Assembly: GCA_964369685.1 (NCBI GenBank)
Contig: CAYJFB010000009.1
Span: forward strand, 21,019-85,018
Length of the DNA stretch: 64,000 nt
Source of the DNA: Avidesulfovibrio sp964369685
GTDB taxonomy: Bacteria > Desulfobacterota > Desulfovibrionia > Desulfovibrionales > Desulfovibrionaceae
Reading direction: 5' to 3'
In this document: one piece after another, positions 18,833-26,466 of the stretch
How positions within the stretch are numbered: position 1 is the first letter of the stretch
Layout of the letters: each line of letters begins with the position of its first letter
Program-made: the position numbers and the translations under genes
The notes under the pieces: model-generated
The model's input: only the letters and a program-made list of their open reading frames with translations
Told to the model about the DNA's origin: nothing
The model's database searches: none

Positions 18833-18880
18833 TTTTTTGGGGGAGGCACACTCAATAAAGAACATGCCTCCCCCAAAAAA
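18833..18880. terminator. Bidirectional terminator between exporter and LapA-like gene
   Basis: TTTTTTGGGGGAGGCA pairs with TGCCTCCCCCAAAAAA around a 16-base loop. The flanking T and A runs make it work on both strands for the two convergent genes. Confidence 0.9.
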
Positions 18881-18904
18881 GAAGAGAACCCTCTACATAA
18901 GAAA

Positions 18905-19315
18905 TTACGCTTGTTCTGTCGGTTCCACGGGTTGTTGCGTGGCTTTATTCAATGCTGTTTCCAAGTTGACGACAGTTGCTTTTAATTCTTTACAGGCATT
19001 TTCGTTGTTTTCAAGTTGTTTTTGTGCTTTGGCAAGATCTCTTTCAACGCTGCGGGCGCGCATATTCGCCATGGTCAACTTGGCAGAAATAGACAGTCTA
19101 TCCCAAATCAACATCAGCAACGTAACCAGAGCACCAATCACAAAACAAATTAACAACATGACATAAAACGGCAAGGGATTCGTTTCAAGCGGCGCAATAA
19201 AAAGCAGATCCAGTTTAAGCGGTAACGCTTGCGAAAACGTGGCTTGATTTTGCACAAAAAACAACATTACAAAAAAGAACAATAAAACCAACAGTAAAAC
19301 TTTAATGTAGCGCAT
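18905..19315 (-). CDS. LapA/DUF1049-family membrane protein
   Basis: 136 residues with two membrane segments (about 5-24 and 52-75) followed by a charged, predicted coiled-coil tail rich in Glu, Lys and Ala and a Pro/Glu end. The layout fits the LapA (lipopolysaccharide assembly protein A) family. Function is inferred to be envelope assembly scaffolding. The start at 19315 has GAGGAG upstream. Confidence 0.75.
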   Translation of the reverse strand: MRYIKVLLLVLLFFFVMLFFVQNQATFSQALPLKLDLLFIAPLETNPLPFYVMLLICFVIGALVTLLMLIWDRLSISAKLTMANMRARSVERDLAKAQKQLENNENACKELKATVVNLETALNKATQQPVEPTEQA

Positions 19316-19529
19316 GTGTTCACTCCTCGATGTCTCTAATGTATGGTATCCCAAAAAAATGTCACTGTTTCAAAAAGAACAGTTCATTTTGAAGCGGCAA
19401 GCAATCTTTACTGTATGATTCCGTTTGCATTGCGTATGTAAGATGTTTTTTATAAAAAAGCAACAAAGGCCTTTTTTCGTTTTGATTGATTCCTGTCACA
19501 TACCGTTTCAAAACAGTATGTCGGCGTAT

Positions 19530-20180
19530 TCAGCCTCGCAAAAGCCGCGCAAGGCATTGAGCTGAGGTTTTATGAAACAGTTTGTATCCTGCTTCAGAAA
19601 GCCGTGCACCTTGTAGCGTACACTGTAACAAACGCTCAGAGGCCATCTCGGCAACGTTGTGGGCATGGCTTCCAAACAGCAAACCACAACCGTGTTCAAC
19701 GGCCAAATGCGCCACATGTGCGTTGGCAAAACTCTGTTGCCGTGCCGTGCTTAACTCAAGAGCCACACCTTTTTCAGCAGCAAACGCAACCTCTTCTGAG
19801 CGGATCAGTCCGGGATAATAAATGATATCGGCGCCCGCTTCGATCGCCGCAAGCATACTGCCCACCTCAACATCACAATACGGACTTTCACCGCAAACAC
19901 TGACAACAGCCGCTCCCAACGCGCGCGCTTCACAGACGGCATCACCAATCAAAGGAGGAGGAATATGACTTAACCCAACTCCAACAAAGGCTTCCACACC
20001 ACCATAGAGCGCGTATTGACGTACTGTTTGCAATAATGAAGGCAGAGATTGAGCGAGGGTTGCACCGTCGGCATGCAACATCACGCATGCCGCCCGATAT
20101 CCCGCAAAACGGATGTCTCGCAAACGCTCTGCAACCGTTTGTTGTGCGTATACAGGAACATGAACATCAAAAACATGCAT
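19530..20180 (-). CDS. PHP/RNase-P-p30-like metal hydrolase domain protein
   Basis: 216 residues opening FDVHVP, with an alternating beta-alpha pattern and motifs EAFVGVGLSHIPP, DIIYYPGLI and LLFGSHAHNVAEM that resemble the TIM-like PHP fold (histidinol-phosphatase-type domain). The metal-binding set is incomplete by eye: H7, H72 and the SHAH pair are present. The substrate is unknown. It lies six bases after the nuclease gene in a probable miaB operon. Confidence 0.5.
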   Translation of the reverse strand: MHVFDVHVPVYAQQTVAERLRDIRFAGYRAACVMLHADGATLAQSLPSLLQTVRQYALYGGVEAFVGVGLSHIPPPLIGDAVCEARALGAAVVSVCGESPYCDVEVGSMLAAIEAGADIIYYPGLIRSEEVAFAAEKGVALELSTARQQSFANAHVAHLAVEHGCGLLFGSHAHNVAEMASERLLQCTLQGARLSEAGYKLFHKTSAQCLARLLRG

Positions 20181-20186
20181 AGGCGT

Positions 20187-20786
20187 TTACATCATGCGTT
20201 TTGAGGCCGGTTTCATGTTGCGTAAACTGACCGTACGTTGTTTTTTTAATGAAGAACGATTATTTTTTTGTTTACTGTTTTTGGGTAATTGGTGTTCGGT
20301 CAATCGTGGAGCAACAGTCGGAAGATGCGGGAAAAAATCAGGTAACGTAATGTGCAGGGCGTCTGCCGCACGAGAAGAAGGGGTTTTGCCTTGTTTTTTT
20401 GCCGACGAAAAAAGGTCGACATGCATCAGCAATGGAATTTTTGCTCTGATCGCCAAAGCCACCCCGTCAGACAAACGGCACGGCAAACGTACAATTTCTT
20501 TTGCCGTCATGATTTCCAAATGAGTAATAAATTCTTCTTCTTGTAAATCTGTAATAGAAACTCCGACCAAGTGACCGTCTAAGGCCGTCATGGCATCAAG
20601 CAACAAATCGTGAGCAAACGAAGGCTCTGTCTTATCGCCGTTCAAAAGATACGACAGCATCAGCGCTTCTGCGATCCCAATCCAAAAAGGAACCGTTTCC
20701 TCACCGTCCTGACGTTGCAAAACCAACACAGGTGCCGTTGTGGCTTCATCCATTCCCAACCCGAGAACATGCATTCCAACCATCAT
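20187..20786 (-). CDS. Bifunctional nuclease family protein (BFN/DUF151)
   Basis: 199 residues. The BFN domain (about 5-130) has the hallmark VPFWIGIAEALML and SDGVALAIRAKIPLLMH. Family members have been described with DNase/RNase activity. The C-terminal 60 residues are basic and low in complexity (KNSKQKNNRSSLKKQR), probably nucleic-acid-binding or disordered. The gap to miaB is 16 bases and to the PHP gene six, so the three form an operon. Confidence 0.85.
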   Translation of the reverse strand: MMVGMHVLGLGMDEATTAPVLVLQRQDGEETVPFWIGIAEALMLSYLLNGDKTEPSFAHDLLLDAMTALDGHLVGVSITDLQEEEFITHLEIMTAKEIVRLPCRLSDGVALAIRAKIPLLMHVDLFSSAKKQGKTPSSRAADALHITLPDFFPHLPTVAPRLTEHQLPKNSKQKNNRSSLKKQRTVSLRNMKPASKRMM

Positions 20787-20802
20787 AGCAGACTCCGTGT
20801 AT

Positions 20803-22164
20803 TTATTGAGTGTGCAAAATCCCTGTTAAAGAGTGGCGCTTTGCCGCAGCAATCTGTACGGGAACCAACAATCCGCGTTGACCATACCCTACAGGTAACG
20901 ACACGTTGACTGTATTTCCCCAAGGATCTTTGCCTTTCCAACTTTCTGTTTTCAAAGACGGCTCGGTCTTTTTTCGGCTATGTCCGTCCAAAAGGATATG
21001 ACACACGCGACCGACTCGTGTACGCAACCACGTTTCGGCCTGTTTGTCCAATTGTTTTTGCAAGCGTTCAAGTCGTTCTGCTTTGACTTCTACGGACAGT
21101 TTGTTTGGTAACATTGCAGAACGGGTACCCGGCCTGTCTGAATAACAAAAGGAAAAGGCCGCCATAAAGTCAACTTCTCGCACCAGATCCAAGGTGTTGA
21201 GAAAAGCTTCTTCCGTTTCACCCGGAAAGCCGACAATCAAATCGGTGGAAAGAGCCAAGTCCGGACGCGCTCGCCGCAACTTTTCAACCAGGTCGACAAA
21301 TTGTCGCCCACTATATTTACGTCCCATCGCCGCCAAGACGTTGTCGTCTCCTGCTTGTAAAGGTAAATGCAATCGCGGACAAAGCACAGGCAGTTCGGCA
21401 AACAGACTGATCACGTCTTCCGAAAAATCTTTGGGATGCGGCGTAACAAAACGTAAGCGTTCAAGCCCGTCCAAGCGAGCGATGTCTTGCAACAAGCGTG
21501 CAAAAGGATTTTTGCCAAAAACCATTTCTTGACCGTCGTCCAAACCATATGAATTAACATTTTGTCCTAATAAAACCAGTTCTTTGACACCGAGATCAAG
21601 CAAAGAACGGCATTCATCCAAAATCGCTTGTGGCTTACGGGATTTTTGCGGCCCTCTTGTGTACGGGACAATACAATAGGCACAAAAATTATTGCATCCT
21701 TGCATAATATTGACATAAGCCACGGGATCGTCAAACCCTGTATGTAACAATTCCGGATCGCGTTCTCGATAGTCATCGGCAAAGCGTGTCAAATCAATGC
21801 GCAATGCCGGTTCGGCAACCAGTCGTTCAATGGCCATGGGTGCGTTGGACATGGCATCGCCCCCTACAACCATACGAACCGAATCAAATCGATCAAAGAG
21901 TTGCGTACCGAGTTGCTGCGCCACACATCCCGCCACCACAACACAAGGCTGTGTTGTTTTCATGGTTGCTTTTGCACGCCCGATGGCGCTGTAGACTTTT
22001 TGTTCCGGTTTTTCGCGTACAGAACACGTATTGATGATCGTCACCGCGGCGTCTTTCAAAGACGACTCCACGAAACCGCGACGAATTAACGAACGTGACA
22101 ACCATTGCGAATCGGTAACATTCATCTGACAGCCAAATGTAATGATATGGAAAGTGCGTTGCAT
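20803..22164 (-). CDS. miaB: tRNA-2-methylthio-N6-dimethylallyladenosine synthase
   Basis: Radical-SAM methylthiotransferase that modifies A37 of tRNAs. 453 residues from ATG 22164 (GGGAG six bases upstream). The N-terminal [4Fe-4S] cysteines are C12 (FGCQMN), C47 (NTCSVR) and C80 (AGCVAQ). The radical-SAM cluster is C157, C161, C164 (CNNFCAYC), followed by VPYTRG; a TRAM domain ends the protein. NTCSVREKPEQK fits MiaB rather than RimO or MtaB. Confidence 0.96.
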   Translation of the reverse strand: MQRTFHIITFGCQMNVTDSQWLSRSLIRRGFVESSLKDAAVTIINTCSVREKPEQKVYSAIGRAKATMKTTQPCVVVAGCVAQQLGTQLFDRFDSVRMVVGGDAMSNAPMAIERLVAEPALRIDLTRFADDYRERDPELLHTGFDDPVAYVNIMQGCNNFCAYCIVPYTRGPQKSRKPQAILDECRSLLDLGVKELVLLGQNVNSYGLDDGQEMVFGKNPFARLLQDIARLDGLERLRFVTPHPKDFSEDVISLFAELPVLCPRLHLPLQAGDDNVLAAMGRKYSGRQFVDLVEKLRRARPDLALSTDLIVGFPGETEEAFLNTLDLVREVDFMAAFSFCYSDRPGTRSAMLPNKLSVEVKAERLERLQKQLDKQAETWLRTRVGRVCHILLDGHSRKKTEPSLKTESWKGKDPWGNTVNVSLPVGYGQRGLLVPVQIAAAKRHSLTGILHTQ

Positions 22165-22460
22165 GTAAGCTCCCAACAAACACAAATGTATCCCTTTTTG
22201 GATGATGTAAAGAGGTATACTATGCCAAGCCGCCATGACTGGCAAGTTCCAAACATGAAAAGAAATAGAATAAAAAACACCTTTTTACAAAAGATAAAAA
22301 CAAACACATATCGCTTAATATATTAAAATGTATTAAAAATATTTTTTCTTCATAAAAAAAATATTTTATTTATTGAATCTTGATTATAATCAATTTTTAA
22401 TTTAGATTAAGCCCAGAAAAAATATATGTCCCTTGCAACATGTGTAATAAGGATCGAACA

Positions 22461-23240
22461 ATGATGCCTGATTTTGTTTTTACATCTCGTCCCGGCCCTG
22501 CTCGTCGTTGCTCTGCTTGTCCTTTCTGCGGGCGCGATGCCATGCGTCAATACGGCGCAAAACATCACGGTCATGTTTCACGATATTTTTATCGTTGCAA
22601 AGACTGTGATCACATAAATGTGTGGCGTACCTTGGATACTCGGGCAGGACATTGGGAACGAGACCCCATGCCGCATGACGATACCGCCAACCATGCCGAA
22701 ACGCATAGAGTACAACCGACCTACGAGACCTCGCGCCGACACAACCGTTCTGTAAATGCCGTTGCAAATGCCACGCTCGATAAAACCGAAGTCACTAAAA
22801 GGACACAAACAAAAGGTTTGCCAACATCACAAACTGTTTGTCAGCCGTGGCTTCTTGCAAACCGGGAAAGCCGCGCGACAACCACCTTACCCTCGTTCAA
22901 ACAAAACGTGTCTGAAAGCCATGCGTTGGCGCACAAAGCAAAAAAACAATACCCTATGCATGAAACACATAACCGATACCCTGCATATGAAAACCAAAAT
23001 CATACACTTGCTTGCAACAGAAAACGCACTTGCAACACGTGTGTGCGGTTTGTCGCTGCCGACGGCACCTGTCGTTTGCCTTTGGCGTTACGCCAAGCCA
23101 TTCTGGAGCAATTTGGTATGCCCATTGCCGACAGTGATGTTCTTGTCAATACACAATGGACACATTGTTGTTTTGGTTGGGAAGAAGCAGAAGAACATGT
23201 ACAATGGAAGATGATCTGGAATGATCGCCAGTCGGAATGA
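22461..23240 (+). CDS. Unknown protein with N-terminal zinc ribbon and C-terminal cysteine cluster
   Basis: 259 residues from ATG 22461, which has AAGGA seven bases upstream. The N terminus holds a zinc-ribbon-like pair (CPFCGR and CKDCDH), with a further Cys before it. The middle 100 residues are polar, rich in His, Thr, Asn and Arg, and look disordered. The C-terminal 65 residues have CNTCVRF, TCRLP and HCCFGW and look folded. No function is recognised. An overlapping frame at 22756-23214 lacks motifs and is judged a shadow. It stands alone between miaB and the peroxiredoxin. Confidence 0.65.
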   Translation: MMPDFVFTSRPGPARRCSACPFCGRDAMRQYGAKHHGHVSRYFYRCKDCDHINVWRTLDTRAGHWERDPMPHDDTANHAETHRVQPTYETSRRHNRSVNAVANATLDKTEVTKRTQTKGLPTSQTVCQPWLLANRESRATTTLPSFKQNVSESHALAHKAKKQYPMHETHNRYPAYENQNHTLACNRKRTCNTCVRFVAADGTCRLPLALRQAILEQFGMPIADSDVLVNTQWTHCCFGWEEAEEHVQWKMIWNDRQSE

Positions 23241-23364
23241 CACGGTGTAGACACCAAAAGTTTTTTGTTTCTTCAGGTATCCTTTTCACAAGATTTGAGT
23301 AATACGATATAACAGTCTTGATTCTTTTGAAAAAAACTTCATTATGAAAAGGATAAAAAAAAGC

Positions 23365-23392
23365 TTGACTTCTTATGAGTAACGATTACTAT
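23365..23392 (+). promoter_or_regulatory. Promoter of the peroxiredoxin leader, with a palindrome over the -10
   Basis: TTGACT (23365-23370), a 16-base spacer and TACTAT (23387-23392). The palindrome GTAACGATTAC overlaps the spacer and -10, a place where a Fur- or PerR-type repressor could act. A Fur-family gene lies 2.2 kb away. The operator role is inference. Confidence 0.5.
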
Positions 23393-23422
23393 CATCAAAG
23401 TGTTCATGCACAGAACTCACTG

Positions 23423-23571
23423 AAAGAATGATTTCTGACGCTCGATAACTCTGCGGCACGAGGCCAAACCTCAAAGCCGTCGGAACAAGCCGAAAACTAC
23501 ACGTTTCGGCTCAACGGGAACATCATGTAGACTTTTCGTTGATGGGTTTGTGCAAGGCGTTGTCATTCTTT
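23423..23571 (+). ncRNA. Structured leader RNA upstream of the peroxiredoxin gene
   Basis: The ends pair (AAAGAATGA 23423-23431 with TCATTCTTT 23563-23571, continued by GACGC with GCGTT). Inside are hairpin GCGGC...GCCGT with an inner GAGG/CCTC, and hairpin AGCCGAAA/TTTCGGCT (23488-23511), whose loop CTACA can pair with TGTAG at 23526-23530, a pseudoknot. The 3' stem is followed by TTTT. It does not match the riboswitch or 6S consensus sequences I know. It could be a cis-regulatory leader or an independent RNA. Confidence 0.5.
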
Positions 23572-23611
23572 TAATAAAAAATAAACTTCATCCGATAAGG
23601 AGCGTGTCATC

Positions 23612-24178
23612 GTGGAAAATTTGATCAATAAAAATGTTGCTGATTTCAGTGTTCAAGCCTATCATGACGGTGGTTTTAAAACCGTGACTCAAGACGACTT
23701 GAAAGGCCATTGGTCTGTCTTTGTTTTTTATCCCGCCGATTTTACTTTTGTGTGCCCCACCGAATTGGGCGATCTTGCCGACAGCTATGATGCTTTTAAA
23801 GCGCTGGATTGCGAAGTGTATTCTGTTTCAACAGACACCCATTTTGTACACAAAGCCTGGGCTGACGCTTCAGACACGATTCGTAAGATTCAATACCCCA
23901 TGTTGGCTGACCCCACAGGCGCGCTTGCAAAATCTTTTGGTGTATACATTGAAGAAGAGGGTTTGGCTTTGCGCGGAACCTTCGTGATTAATCCCGAAGG
24001 CCTGATTAAAGCCTATGAACTGCACGATTTGAGCATCGGTCGCAGCTCCGAAGAATTGTTACGTAAAGTTGAATCCGCTCGTTTTGTGGCTGAACACGGC
24101 GATCAAGTTTGCCCTGCAAAATGGAAACCGGGTGCAGCCACGCTGAAACCTGCCTTGGATTTGATCGGCAAACTGTAA
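23612..24178 (+). CDS. ahpC: 2-Cys peroxiredoxin (AhpC type)
   Basis: Thiol peroxidase that reduces H2O2 and organic peroxides. 188 residues; peroxidatic Cys48 in DFTFVCPTEL and resolving Cys167 in DQVCPAKW, the typical AhpC arrangement. The GTG start at 23612 is supported by AAGGAG. No ahpF flavoprotein is adjacent; a stand-alone AhpF-N-terminal-like protein at 56294 might serve as reductant (inference). The gene is preceded by a structured leader and followed by a hairpin. Confidence 0.95.
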   Translation: MENLINKNVADFSVQAYHDGGFKTVTQDDLKGHWSVFVFYPADFTFVCPTELGDLADSYDAFKALDCEVYSVSTDTHFVHKAWADASDTIRKIQYPMLADPTGALAKSFGVYIEEEGLALRGTFVINPEGLIKAYELHDLSIGRSSEELLRKVESARFVAEHGDQVCPAKWKPGAATLKPALDLIGKL

Positions 24179-24187
24179 GCCATTGAG

Positions 24188-24241
24188 GTGTGCGTGCATT
24201 GTTGTGTTTTGCACTGTTTATATACTGCCATGCACGCACAC
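24188..24241 (+). terminator. Probable terminator after ahpC
   Basis: GTGTGCGTGCA pairs perfectly with TGCACGCACAC around a 32-base loop. A CTTTTT run follows about 10 bases later. Confidence 0.6.
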
Positions 24242-24357
24242 TCTGAGAGTCTTTTTATAAAATTTATAATAAAACACGAATATATTTAAAATTTTCTACT
24301 CTAGGAACTGTTTCTAAATAAACATTTTTCTACATTGGCTTTACGCCCTCAATACCG

Positions 24358-25392
24358 TCAGCGTTGTAACAACTGTCGAAGAATGCCTATTTCATCATTG
24401 AGTGTAAGCGGGGTTTTCGGCAAACGCGAGAATGAAAAAAACGGAACGAGTTCGCGTGCTGTTCTTGGGGTGCTATCAACAACAAGACCTGCAAGGTGTG
24501 CCAAAAAACCTACTAACGATTCCGCACGCACACCGTTGACTCGTAAATGACGCAAGGTCAAGCTTTGATGTCGTTTTGCCAACCGTTCGCCCTCATTGTC
24601 GCACAGCAAAGGAATGTGTGCATAGTATGGACGTGTAAACCCGAGGTTGTCAAAAAGCACAAGTTGTCGCGGTGTAGAGACCAACAAATCGGCACCCCGT
24701 ATCACCTGATTGATACCCATCAAACCATCATCGACCGTCACTGCCAGCTGGTACGCAAAAACACCGTCCGAACGTCGTAACGCAAAATCACCGCCACATT
24801 CTGCAAGAGAAAAACACTGCCTTCCAAAGACACGATCGTCAAAACACACATCTTCAAAATCCGTAGTATCAAATCGCAAACACGCATGACGTCCCATGCG
24901 TTCTTTTGCTATGCGTTCCGCAGTATTGAGTGTACGGCATGTTCCCGCGTAGGGTACGCCCATATCCCCGATGTGCGGAGCACCTGCGACGCTTTGTAAT
25001 TGTTCACGCAATTCTTTGCGTGTGCAATAACAAGGGTATACGCGTTGCCCCAAATGTTGTAAGGCTGTTATATAGTATTGTGTGCGTTCACTTTGCAGGT
25101 ATGAAATATTTGCCACTGTTGGTTTATCTGGACCTTCATCCCAATCCAAACCCAGCCATAATAAATCATCAAGAATATTTGTCACAAAATCCATTTTAGA
25201 ACGTGCCGGATCAAGGTCTTCCATACGCAAAACCATACAACCGCCGGCATGACGACACGCCAACCAAGCCAATAAAAAGGCCCACGCATTGCCCATATGC
25301 AAAAAACCTGTGGGGCTTGGAGCAAGACGAGCACGGACACTCTCCGAAGTCAACCACGTTGAAGTGCCAGCTGTGTTCATACCGTCATTCAA
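24358..25392 (-). CDS. gluQ: Glutamyl-Q tRNA(Asp) synthetase
   Basis: GluRS-like paralogue that attaches glutamate to queuosine of tRNA(Asp). 344 residues, lacking an anticodon-binding domain. HIGH-type motif LHMGN at 31-35 after LAPSPTGF; KMSKS-type motif degenerate (GERLAKRHQ); zinc-type residues CYC and GTC in the insertion. Its length and the missing C-terminal domain separate it from true GltX. The start overlaps the 3' end of the upstream small gene by eight bases, so translation is probably coupled. Confidence 0.9.
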   Translation of the reverse strand: MNDGMNTAGTSTWLTSESVRARLAPSPTGFLHMGNAWAFLLAWLACRHAGGCMVLRMEDLDPARSKMDFVTNILDDLLWLGLDWDEGPDKPTVANISYLQSERTQYYITALQHLGQRVYPCYCTRKELREQLQSVAGAPHIGDMGVPYAGTCRTLNTAERIAKERMGRHACLRFDTTDFEDVCFDDRVFGRQCFSLAECGGDFALRRSDGVFAYQLAVTVDDGLMGINQVIRGADLLVSTPRQLVLFDNLGFTRPYYAHIPLLCDNEGERLAKRHQSLTLRHLRVNGVRAESLVGFLAHLAGLVVDSTPRTARELVPFFSFSRLPKTPLTLNDEIGILRQLLQR

Positions 25393-25687
25393 GGCTTTTC
25401 TCTGTTTGGTTCATACAAAGCGTGCTTCCAAGCCAAGGGCTGACGGTCAATTCAATTTCCGTAGCGATGGCTGCCAAGGCCGTTTGCACGGCATCGGCCT
25501 GATGCGGAGAAAAGATCACTTTTAATGACGCCACATGACGATCACACACAGTAAATAACGCTACATGATCATGCGCTTCAAGCAAAAACCGAAAAAGGCC
25601 AACCTGAGAACGCGGCAAACACACTAAAAGTGCTTCAGAATGCGTTGGTGGAGAAAGAAGGATCTGTCGACGTTTTTTATTTTTCAC
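25385..25687 (-). CDS. Small conserved-type protein, DUF4911-like
   Basis: 100 residues starting with a basic patch (KNKKRRQ), then a single alpha/beta domain (EALLVCLPRSQVGLFRFLLEAHDHVALFTVC). It resembles DUF4911 proteins known from Desulfovibrionaceae; this is from memory and unverified. Function unknown. It is first in a two-gene operon with gluQ and overlaps its start. Confidence 0.6.
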   Translation of the reverse strand: MKNKKRRQILLSPPTHSEALLVCLPRSQVGLFRFLLEAHDHVALFTVCDRHVASLKVIFSPHQADAVQTALAAIATEIELTVSPWLGSTLCMNQTEKSLE

Positions 25688-25749
25688 ACAATATTCCTAT
25701 AAAAAAAGAGTACAAAATACTGTTTCCACACAATTATACCTCAAAAAAT

Positions 25750-25779
25750 TTGACACGTTTGCCGTAAAAAGCATATAGT
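25750..25779 (+). promoter_or_regulatory. Promoter of fur
   Basis: Perfect -35 TTGACA (25750-25755), 18-base spacer, and TATAGT (25774-25779). The start codon lies 71 bases downstream, preceded by AAGGAG-like AAGGAGA. Confidence 0.65.
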
Positions 25780-25849
25780 TAAAGAAAGAACAGTTTATTC
25801 AAGCCTTATACCTGTTATCTCATATGGAAACAAGGAGAATCGTTACACC

Positions 25850-26287
25850 ATGAACTCTGAAAGCGAAAATTATGATTTCTTTTGTAAGTATCTCTATGCC
25901 AACGGTTTACGCACAACGCCGCAACGCCGTAAGATTATGGAAATATTTTTGCAAGGTAAAGGACATTTGACCACAGAGGAACTCTATGATCGTGTGCGAG
26001 AAGAAGATTCCAGCGTCGGCCAGGCAACCGTATACCGCACACTGAAACTGATGCGTGATGCCGGTTTGGCGCATGAAGTCCATTTTGAAGATGGCTTGAC
26101 TCGTTACGAAGTGCCGGGGGAACACCATCACGATCACTTAATCTGTACACGTTGCGGAAAAAATATTGAATTTGAAGATTCAGAAATTGAGTTGTTGCAA
26201 GAAAAATTGGCGAAACATAATGGATTTATCTTAACTTCACACAGAATGGTTTTGTTTGGACTCTGTAGCGATTGCCGTGCATCATAA
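25850..26287 (+). CDS. fur: Fur-family metal- or peroxide-responsive repressor
   Basis: 145 residues. Winged-helix domain (LRTTPQRRKIMEIF, then SVGQATVYRTLKLM recognition helix), followed by the metal-binding region HHHDHLICTRCG and a C-terminal CSDC pair that together form the structural zinc site. Whether it senses iron or peroxide (PerR) cannot be settled from sequence. The nearby peroxiredoxin would fit PerR; the HHHDH motif is common to both. It is followed by a very strong inverted repeat. Confidence 0.9.
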   Translation: MNSESENYDFFCKYLYANGLRTTPQRRKIMEIFLQGKGHLTTEELYDRVREEDSSVGQATVYRTLKLMRDAGLAHEVHFEDGLTRYEVPGEHHHDHLICTRCGKNIEFEDSEIELLQEKLAKHNGFILTSHRMVLFGLCSDCRAS

Positions 26288-26372
26288 AGCACGAGTTGCT
26301 TTTTTGCGGTATGAATACGAGCGATGTATGCTTTGCAATAGAAAACGCAAAGGATAAAAGACTCACTCTTCA

Positions 26373-26438
26373 CGCGTTCTTTTTTTCTGAGGAAATCAAT
26401 TGTTTACAATAACAATTTCCTCAGAAAAAAAGAACGCG
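26373..26438. terminator. Perfect 24-bp inverted repeat terminating convergent fur and glycosyltransferase genes
   Basis: CGCGTTCTTTTTTTCTGAGGAAAT and its exact complement are separated by an 18-base AT-rich loop. Runs of seven T and seven A within the arms allow termination in either direction. Confidence 0.85.
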
Positions 26439-26466
26439 AGGAAAGATCTTCTCCATAGGCAACATT

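Noticed and set aside
22756..23214. 152-codon frame inside the cysteine-rich unknown gene
   Set aside because: The other frame has a ribosome site and ordered cysteine pairs; this one has no motif.
23423..23571. 6S, SRP, tmRNA or c-di-GMP (GEMM) riboswitch in the peroxiredoxin leader
   Set aside because: Closing stem and size were suggestive of 6S, and AAAGCC-x-CGG of GEMM, but the central bubble, SRP GGAAG loop, tmRNA tag and GEMM tandem stems are missing.
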